In this document: in pieces, positions 52,048 to 56,781 of the stretch
Layout of the letters: each line of letters starts with the position of its first letter
Position numbering within the stretch: position 1 is the stretch's first letter
Source: Acholeplasmatales bacterium
GTDB taxonomy: Bacteria > Bacillota_I > Bacilli_A > Acholeplasmatales > Anaeroplasmataceae
Assembly: GCA_024698125.1 (NCBI GenBank)
Contig: JAILRQ010000005.1
Location: 1-56,781, forward strand
Reading direction: 5' to 3'
DNA length: 56,781 nucleotides
Notes under the pieces: generated by a model
Seen by the model: the letters and a program-made list of their open reading frames with translations, nothing else
Told to the model about the DNA's origin: nothing
Databases searched by the model: none
Made by a program: the position numbers and the translations under genes

Positions 52048-52070
52048 AGAGCTAGCAGGTCCTTTTTCTT
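52037..52070 (+). terminator. Strong terminator after the Fic-like gene
   Basis: Stem AGGACC-GCTAG/CTAGC-A-GGTCCT overlapping the TAG stop, followed by T5C. It stops plus-strand transcription before the dif region. Confidence 0.9.
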
Positions 52071-52073
52071 TAC

Positions 52074-52089
52074 TTTTAAATATTTCAAA
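52074..52089. repeat. 16-bp outer inverted repeat, left copy
   Basis: TTTTAAATATTTCAAA at 52074-52089 is the exact reverse complement of 54140-54155. The two bound a 2.08-kb segment containing dif. Both are AT-rich, and each includes the ATTTCAAA box of a palindromic element. Confidence 0.7.
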
Positions 52090-52112
52090 AGTCAACTAGT
52101 TTTAAAAACTAG
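52082..52112. repeat. Palindromic element half-copy E0
   Basis: One well-conserved 31-bp arm: ATTTCAAA, 6 nt, then CTAG-TTTTAAAAA-CTAG. No right arm is recognisable at the expected place near 52140-52170, though AAAACTAG occurs at 52127-52134. Confidence 0.8.
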
Positions 52113-52775
52113 TTTTATTTTTGCTTAAAACTAGCAAACACGAAAGTTATAAAAGTCAAAACCGATAGTTGTAAAAGAAAAGTGATAGTTCTTGCCATCA
52201 TCAGATGAATATGATCAGTAAAATAGAAGAAGCTACACTAAAGAATCCATGTATAAATGCTCGATTTGAGCCATCGAGAGCTAAAAATACGGGTAAATGC
52301 CCGCAACGACGGGCTAAAATGCTCCTTATATACGCGTACGCGCGCGTGTACGCGCTCTATATATATAAAATAAAGAGAAGCTGCTGAACAATATCTGGAC
52401 ACCATGTAGATCAGAGAAGAAGTATAATTTAGACAGTAAGATTTCGCACGTTACACTCGCGATTAATAAGTGCCAATGATTTTTTAGGGTACACATACAG
52501 GCAGTAAAAGAAGAAGAGGAGTCCCAAAATGCTGGGTAAATAATTTCTCACCAAAAAGATATGGCAAAATGGGGAAACGAGCCTGAATAAATATCCGTTT
52601 TGGACCTTTTGGATGGTCATTTTCGTTAGAATCAAACTCCAATCATACTCAAACAAAGCCCTACTGACTATGTTTACAGAAGAAGAAATAGCCTAAAACG
52701 GCACTCAATCATATTCATGAGGTCGATTGAATATCTTCTTTTGAGAGTTTTGAGTCTTTTTATTATATTTACATA
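52113..52775. other. Gene-free region left of dif
   Basis: No credible gene. It holds hairpins CTCGAT/ATCGAG (52260-52278), GCCCG/CGGGC (52299-52314, whose left arm can instead pair with CGGG at 52290) and the alternating tract at 52327-52355. Four plus-strand GAAGAAG motifs lie at 52226, 52416, 52510 and 52679. Open frames on the minus strand (52429-52656) look non-coding. Confidence 0.6.
52327..52355. other. 29-bp alternating pyrimidine/purine tract (Z-DNA-prone)
   Basis: An uninterrupted alternation starting TATATACGCG and continuing through CGCGCGCGTG to GTACGCGC. CGCGTAC (52333-52339) pairs with GTACGCG (52348-52354), so a cruciform is also possible. It is by far the most GC-rich patch of the noncoding region. 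Confidence 0.8.
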
Positions 52776-52803
52776 ACTTCCTATAATGTATATTATGTAA
52801 ACC
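52776..52803. other. dif: dif chromosome-dimer resolution site
   Basis: A 28-bp sequence with left arm ACTTCCTATAA, a six-base centre and right arm ending TTATGTAAACC. It differs from the Bacillus subtilis dif, as I remember it, at only three positions (9, 13 and 28). XerC and XerD bind the two arms and resolve chromosome dimers at division when FtsK/SpoIIIE brings the sites together. Supporting context: gene direction flips here, and a xerD-type gene lies 2.5 kb away. Confidence 0.93.
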
Positions 52804-53140
52804 AATTAAATATACGTCAACCACGCCGAATATCAATGATTTGTGGGTAATGTTGAAAAAGAAAATTACACTCAATTCGAAAAAATCCAAAAAAGCCCGT
52901 GGTTATGGGCTAAACGACTGGTCGAGTTTTGGAGAATTCACTAAAAAAATAATCCACAATCAGAAAATCGAGTCCCCAGCTGGAAATCTTAAAATGGCGA
53001 ATTCGTGGAACCCCTTGTAACCATGGCTTTTCTACGCTTCCTCATATATACCTACTATAAATATCACGAATCGAGAATTCTTTCTGCGGGTGAATCTTCA
53101 GCTCGATCTCTGATTTTGCATCAGGTGAGTATGTTCAAAT
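52804..53140. other. Gene-free region right of dif; possible minus-strand RNA
   Basis: Reading the minus strand from about 53140 down, the sequence passes hairpins CTGAT/ATCAG (53110-53124) and TCGAG/CTCGA (53071-53106). It ends in a terminator-like AGCCC/GGGCT with T6 at 52889-52911. This would suit a structured RNA of roughly 250 nt, but no known RNA class is recognised and no clear promoter is seen. Confidence 0.3.
52889..52911 (-). terminator. Minus-strand terminator-like hairpin near dif
   Basis: AGCCC/GGGCT with an 8-nt loop, followed on the minus strand by T6 and a second T run. No gene on that strand precedes it, which is why an RNA is suspected. Confidence 0.5.
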
Positions 53141-53229
53141 ATTTCATCATTTTGCTAGTCTATTGCTTTCTATAATCTTTTATATAAATCTCTATTAGGT
53201 AGTTTTAAAAACTAGATACCTATTGAAAT
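53141..53229. repeat. 89-bp palindromic element E3
   Basis: Right arm 53199-53229: GTAG-TTTTAAAAA-CTAG, 6 nt, ATTGAAAT. The left arm, 53141-53171, is weaker: ATTTCATC, 6 nt, CTAG, then no second CTAG. Total length is exactly 89 bp. Confidence 0.75.
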
Positions 53230-53608
53230 ATCCTCTCATGCCTCTTTTGAAGTAGCTCTATATATTTATATAAGGATGAGAGATTTTTGGGCTTCGAGAC
53301 GCATAAATACCCATAAATTGGATTCTCGATCGCTCATAGCTCTCTATATAGAATCCATACAATAGTTATAATTATATGAAAACGCTTTAGATAGGTTTCA
53401 TATATATAGTTAATGATATGATTTCCCTTCTTAAAGATAATTTATTCACACTTTTTATATAAACCTACAATCAATGAAAATGAATATCGTTATTTTCATA
53501 AATAGTTTTCATAACTCCAAACACTTGTAGGTTCTTTCTATCTGATGACGATTCTTCCGTAGATGATCTAAATATAGTCAAAATAATGGTGTCTTTAATT
53601 CGCGGACA
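53230..53608. other. Gene-free, hairpin-rich region between E3 and E4
   Basis: No gene. Hairpins: CTCTCAT/ATGAGAG (53233-53282), GGATTC/GAATCC (53320-53355) and a nested pair AACCTACAA/TTGTAGGTT (53462-53533) enclosing ATGAAAAT/ATTTTCAT (53474-53499). Confidence 0.5.
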
Positions 53609-53696
53609 TTTCAAAAACAACATACTTTTAATTATCTTAATTTCTAAATTGCAATAATCTATTTTCTAGTTTTAAATACTAGATATATTTTGAAAT
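53609..53696. repeat. 88-bp palindromic element E4
   Basis: Right arm 53666-53696: CTAG-TTTTAAATA-CTAG, 6 nt, TTTGAAAT, fully conserved. The left arm from 53609 keeps ATTTCAAA but has ATAC and TCTT in the CTAG positions. One base shorter than the others. Confidence 0.8.
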
Positions 53697-54058
53697 GTTT
53701 TTAGCCCCCTTTTTTAGAGATACTTCCATGAGACAGTCAGGCGAATTTCTTTCACAGATATAACACAAGATAAGTCTCTCTATTTTTAAATGATCAAGCC
53801 AAATTAAGTTCTCTAAAATCTTCCTATTCTTCTCATACTTCTACCATCTTCTCTTCTAGGATTCTTTAATCACTCTATCTCCTAAAAACTCCTTAAAATC
53901 TACCTCTAAAATCCCATTTACATATATACCCCTTCTAAAACGCAAAAAACGGCCATTTTTAGCCGTTTTAATAATTTGTACCGATAAATACTCATCTTTT
54001 ATACAATATCATTATTTAAGGGTATCCTCGTTAGTCATTTTTTACTAAAATTTGAATT
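53697..54058. other. Gene-free region between E4 and E5
   Basis: No gene. One clear hairpin AAAACGGC/GCCGTTTT (53946-53969), which could stop transcription on either strand. Much of the rest is C/T-rich on the plus strand, as expected right of dif. Confidence 0.5.
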
Positions 54059-54147
54059 TTTTTACATCCTAACTAATTTTATAAATTAATTTAACTTTTA
54101 TCATTTATTCTTTTATCTAGTTTATAATACTAGGTATGATTTGAAAT
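54059..54147. repeat. 89-bp palindromic element E5
   Basis: Right arm 54117-54147: CTAG-TTTATAATA-CTAG, 6 nt, TTTGAAAT, fully conserved. The left arm is degenerate (CTAA at 54073-54076). The right end overlaps the outer inverted repeat 54140-54155. Confidence 0.75.
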
Positions 54148-54155
54148 ATTTAAAA
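54140..54155. repeat. 16-bp outer inverted repeat, right copy
   Basis: Exact reverse complement of 52074-52089. It abuts the terminator of the alcohol dehydrogenase gene. Confidence 0.7.
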
Positions 54156-54180
54156 AAGGAGGTCCACTTTTAGGACCTCC
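54152..54180 (-). terminator. Terminator of the hemW-xerD-adh operon
   Basis: Minus-strand stem GGAGGTCC/GGACCTCC (54158-54165 with 54173-54180), followed by T6 (plus A run 54152-54157). Confidence 0.9.
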
Positions 54181-54185
54181 CATAA

Positions 54186-55364
54186 CTACTTTGCAAGCTC
54201 TAGAATTGCTAGTGCTTCATCATATCCAATTTTAACTCTATCAGGAATTTCTCTTGTACCCTTGAAGGTATAGTTGTATGCAAGATCCTTAAAGCTTTCT
54301 TCATAAATATCAAGCTCTGATAATCTTGTTGGCATTCCAATACTCTTATAGAACTCCTCAAGAGCAATTATTCCATTAAAGGCTATCTCTTCATCACTAC
54401 CCTTATTTTCTACATCCATTACCTCAAGGGCAAATCTTTTAAATCTTTCTATATCTGATTTATAGACATATTTTGCCCAAGCAGGGAATAGGACTGATAG
54501 ACCAGCTCCATGAGCTACTCTATCAAACATTCCTGAAACCTCATGCTCAATTTGATGAACTGGCATAAAATATTTCTTTCCAGATCCTGTTAGTCCATTA
54601 TGTGATAAGGATGATGCCCACATTAAATCAGCTCTTGCGTTATAGTCATTTGGATTATCTATAACCACTCTTCCAGCCTTAACTACACTCTTTAATAATC
54701 CTAAGGCAATATTATCAGTTAATTCTGTCTCATCATTAACTGAATAATATCTTTCCATTGTATGCATCATTATATCTACAATTCCACATCCAGTTTGGAA
54801 TTTATTTACTGAATATGTAAGCTCTGGATTTTCAATTGTAAATAGTGGTCTATGAGCTTCGTTTGAGCATCCTCTTTTTTCTAATGTCTCATCATTTGTG
54901 ATTACACATGAATCACTCATTTCAGATCCTGCAGCTGAAATTGTAAGAATTGCTCCAAAGGGAACTCTTTTTTTAACATTTGGTGTCTTAGTCTTTATTT
55001 GGAACTCCCAAGGGTCAATATCTGTTCTTGCACTGTCACAAATAGATTTAGTACTATCAAGAACTGATCCTCCACCTACCGCAAGCACAAAATCAATATT
55101 ATTTTCCTTTACAAGCTTAACTCCCTTTCTTACAAGCGAAAGCTTAGGATTCGCTTCAACACCAGGAAGCTCTATAAAGTTAATGTCATTATCCTTAAGA
55201 GATTTTACAACTCTATCATATAATCCATTCTTTTTTATAGAACCCATTCCATAATGAAGTAATATATTTTTAAATCCATAGGACTTAATAATATCACCAA
55301 TCATATTTTCTTTATCCCTACCAAAGAAAACCTTTGTAGGAGTGTAGTACTCAAAATCAATCAT
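54186..55364 (-). CDS. Iron-containing alcohol dehydrogenase (BdhA/YqdH-like)
   Basis: A 392-residue group III dehydrogenase. The NAD(P)-binding motif is FVLAVGGGSVLDSTKS (about 93-108); metal ligands are in GIVDIMMHTMERY (Asp and His), PVHQIEHEVSG and DRVAHGAGLSVLFPAW. It reduces aldehydes to alcohols, for example butyraldehyde or similar, in fermentation. It overlaps xerD by 8 nt with its RBS GGAGG in the end of xerD. The first gene to the right of dif; it points toward dif. Confidence 0.92.
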   Translation of the reverse strand: MIDFEYYTPTKVFFGRDKENMIGDIIKSYGFKNILLHYGMGSIKKNGLYDRVVKSLKDNDINFIELPGVEANPKLSLVRKGVKLVKENNIDFVLAVGGGSVLDSTKSICDSARTDIDPWEFQIKTKTPNVKKRVPFGAILTISAAGSEMSDSCVITNDETLEKRGCSNEAHRPLFTIENPELTYSVNKFQTGCGIVDIMMHTMERYYSVNDETELTDNIALGLLKSVVKAGRVVIDNPNDYNARADLMWASSLSHNGLTGSGKKYFMPVHQIEHEVSGMFDRVAHGAGLSVLFPAWAKYVYKSDIERFKRFALEVMDVENKGSDEEIAFNGIIALEEFYKSIGMPTRLSELDIYEESFKDLAYNYTFKGTREIPDRVKIGYDEALAILELAK

Positions 55365-56301
55365 CTTTCTTATCCTCCATTGCTAGTGGGTGCGTATCAT
55401 TATACGTCTCCCTCATATATTTGTTTGTGATGTTAGTATATATCTGAGTTGTAGATATATCCTCATGACCTAGAAGATCCTGAACTATTCTTAAATCCAT
55501 TCCATTCTCTAAAAGATGGGTTGCGAAGGAATGACGAAGGGTATGAGGAGATATTTCCTTCTCTATACCATTTTCCTTTGCAAGTGTCTTTATATATTTA
55601 AAAATTGCCTGTCTTGTGATTCTATCTCCCTTATAATTCATAAATAAAACATTTCCTGTATGCAAAGATAGATAAGATCTTTCCTGCTCTATATATTCTC
55701 TTACGGCACTAACTACAGTATCTCCCATAGGAACAATTCTTTCCTTATCTCCCTTACCAATGACTGTAAGATATTTTGCAGTCATATGAAGATTTGTTAC
55801 ATCAAGGCTTACAAGCTCAGATACACGAAGCCCACATCCATATAAAAGCTCCATCATAGCCCTATTTCTTTTTCCTAGGGGCTTTGTGGTATCAATTGAG
55901 TCAATCATAGTGTTAACCTCATCAACTGTTAAAATTACAGGCAGTGGCTTTGAAAGCTTAGGTGGCTCTACCATCTTAGCTGGATTATCTCTTACATCCC
56001 TGTAATTTTCACATAAAAACTTATGGAAGTCCTTTATTGCGGTAAGCTTACGCGAAATTGACTGAGGAGACATTCCTGCTCTTTTAAGATGGACAATATA
56101 TTTTTTAACCATATCCTCTGTAATATCTCGTACGTCATAGCAATCCTCATAGGTTCTTAAAAACTTTCCATACTTATCAAGATCTGACATATATGCATTT
56201 ATTGAGTTTTCACTTAGTCTTTTATCTCCAGATAGATAGTATTTAAAGTCCTGAAGCTCATAAAATACTACTCCATCCTCTTCTACATTTAGCTTTCTCA
56301 T
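55357..56301 (-). CDS. xerD: Tyrosine recombinase XerD/XerC family
   Basis: A 314-residue Xer recombinase. An N-terminal SAM-like core-binding domain (about 12-100) is followed by the catalytic domain with Arg159 (GLRVSE), Lys183 (GKGDKER), His253/Arg256 (SPHTLRHSF), His279 (LLGHEDIS) and nucleophile Tyr288 (TTQIYTN). It would resolve dimers at the dif site 2.5 kb away. Only one Xer gene is in the window; a partner may lie elsewhere. It overlaps hemW by one base and adh by 8 nt. An extra 10 residues before the usual start are present. Confidence 0.92.
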   Translation of the reverse strand: MRKLNVEEDGVVFYELQDFKYYLSGDKRLSENSINAYMSDLDKYGKFLRTYEDCYDVRDITEDMVKKYIVHLKRAGMSPQSISRKLTAIKDFHKFLCENYRDVRDNPAKMVEPPKLSKPLPVILTVDEVNTMIDSIDTTKPLGKRNRAMMELLYGCGLRVSELVSLDVTNLHMTAKYLTVIGKGDKERIVPMGDTVVSAVREYIEQERSYLSLHTGNVLFMNYKGDRITRQAIFKYIKTLAKENGIEKEISPHTLRHSFATHLLENGMDLRIVQDLLGHEDISTTQIYTNITNKYMRETYNDTHPLAMEDKKDD

Positions 56302-56781
56302 TAAATAAACTCCTCAAACACAACATTTCCAAGCTTATAGCCCTTATAAGACATTTTTATAATATCTCCACTAATTTCTATAAGCTCATATTTTAAAAGC
56401 CTTTCAAGGCTAAAATCATCCTCTATATTTGTACCAAATAATTCCTTATATTTACTCCTTGATACTCCATCAAGTAATCTTAGACCTAAAATCATATACT
56501 CGCTCTTTTTATCATCTATAGATAAAGGATTTTCTTCCATTTTAAAAGTATTCATATAATTCTTTAAAAGTCTATTATTGTCATATCTTATAGAATCAAG
56601 ATATCCAGAGGCTCCCATACCTATTCCAATGTATTCCATAGATTTCCAATAAATACTATTATGAATTGATTCAAACCCAGGCTTTGAATAATTTGATATC
56701 TCATAATGATGATAATCCTTAAGCCTTTCGTTTACTACATCCATAAGATTTGATGTAGTATCCTCATCAAGCATCTTTACC
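56301..56781 (-). CDS. hemW: HemW-like radical SAM protein, 3' part
   Basis: The C-terminal 159 or so residues of a gene that continues beyond the right edge of the window; the radical SAM core is therefore not visible. The motif YEISNYSKPGFESIHNSIYW, then YIGIGMGASGYLDSIRYDN, and a C-terminal winged region are those of HemW (oxygen-independent coproporphyrinogen oxidase-like, a haem chaperone). It starts the minus-strand operon running toward dif. Confidence 0.85.
   Translation of the reverse strand, partial: VKMLDEDTTSNLMDVVNERLKDYHHYEISNYSKPGFESIHNSIYWKSMEYIGIGMGASGYLDSIRYDNNRLLKNYMNTFKMEENPLSIDDKKSEYMILGLRLLDGVSRSKYKELFGTNIEDDFSLERLLKYELIEISGDIIKMSYKGYKLGNVVFEEFI

Noticed and set aside
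52785-52824. Minus-strand promoter TTGACG-17-CATAAT overlapping dif
   Set aside because: The -10 box lies within dif, and no gene or terminator downstream supports a transcript, so it is probably chance.
52429-52890. Minus-strand open frames 52429-52656 and 52705-52890 as genes
   Set aside because: No usable RBS, odd hydrophobic or low-information composition, no family resemblance, and dif lies inside the second one.
48805-54147. CTAG-containing repeats as a CRISPR array
   Set aside because: Copies are 300 bp to 3 kb apart, palindromic and without regular spacers or cas genes.

Overview
The window comes from a low-GC Gram-positive bacterium, most likely a gut or host-associated member of the Bacilli close to Erysipelotrichia, RF39 or Acholeplasma-like lineages. 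Evidence: a UPF0154/YneF protein, LuxS, an ABC-F factor, a small alarmone synthetase, a T-box before alaS, Gram-positive Shine-Dalgarno sites (AGGTGATA, GGAGG) and frequent TTG starts. TGA is used as a stop, so the code is the standard bacterial one.

Layout. 1-9.1 kb: TetR regulator, ABC-F protein, an aromatic-amino-acid-type ABC importer whose permease and ATPase are fused, an ABC exporter pair, and an RlmD/RumA-type RNA methyltransferase. 9.2-14.5 kb: an accessory island with different codon use (Lys AAA instead of the AAG of the core genes). It holds XRE plus ImmA/IrrE genes, a probable toxin/immunity pair flanked by two copies of a structured RNA-like element, a DUF4417 gene and an AbiEi/AbiEii type IV toxin-antitoxin pair. 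14.7-25.9 kb: proC, tRNA-Arg(UCU), ilvE, WYL regulator, DUF815 ATPase, DegV, DUF2188 protein, nadD-nadE, recD2. 26-31 kb: T-box, alaS, ruvX, DUF1292, tRNA O-methyltransferase, relQ-like gene. 31-38.4 kb: a sugar isomerase-like gene and a methyl-cycle operon (metF, MetH reactivation protein, metH, luxS) running into yggS and nnrE/D. 38.4-47 kb: zinc-ribbon and DnaJ membrane proteins, radC, ferredoxin, yneF, plsY, parE-parC. 47-52 kb: an acquired metallophosphoesterase gene, a TGS-nucleoside kinase and a Fic-like winged-helix protein that seems to lack the catalytic motif. 52.05-54.19 kb: a 2.1-kb region without genes. 54.2-56.8 kb: minus-strand alcohol dehydrogenase, xerD and the 3' part of hemW.

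The most interesting part is the right end. A near-exact Firmicute dif site lies at 52776-52803. Gene orientation switches from almost all plus to all minus across it, so the window appears to span the chromosome replication terminus. Around dif lie six copies, one of them only a half copy, of a palindromic element of about 89 bp not seen elsewhere in the window. Each arm is 31 bp, built as ATTTCAAA-N6-CTAG-N9-CTAG. The better-conserved arm faces away from dif on both sides. The region also has GAAGAAG motifs on the left side only, a 29-bp alternating purine/pyrimidine tract and many hairpins. A winged-helix gene lies immediately to the left, and xerD lies 2.5 kb to the right. A terminus-organising or fork-arrest system is one testable reading; a mobile palindromic repeat family that accumulated at dif is the main alternative.
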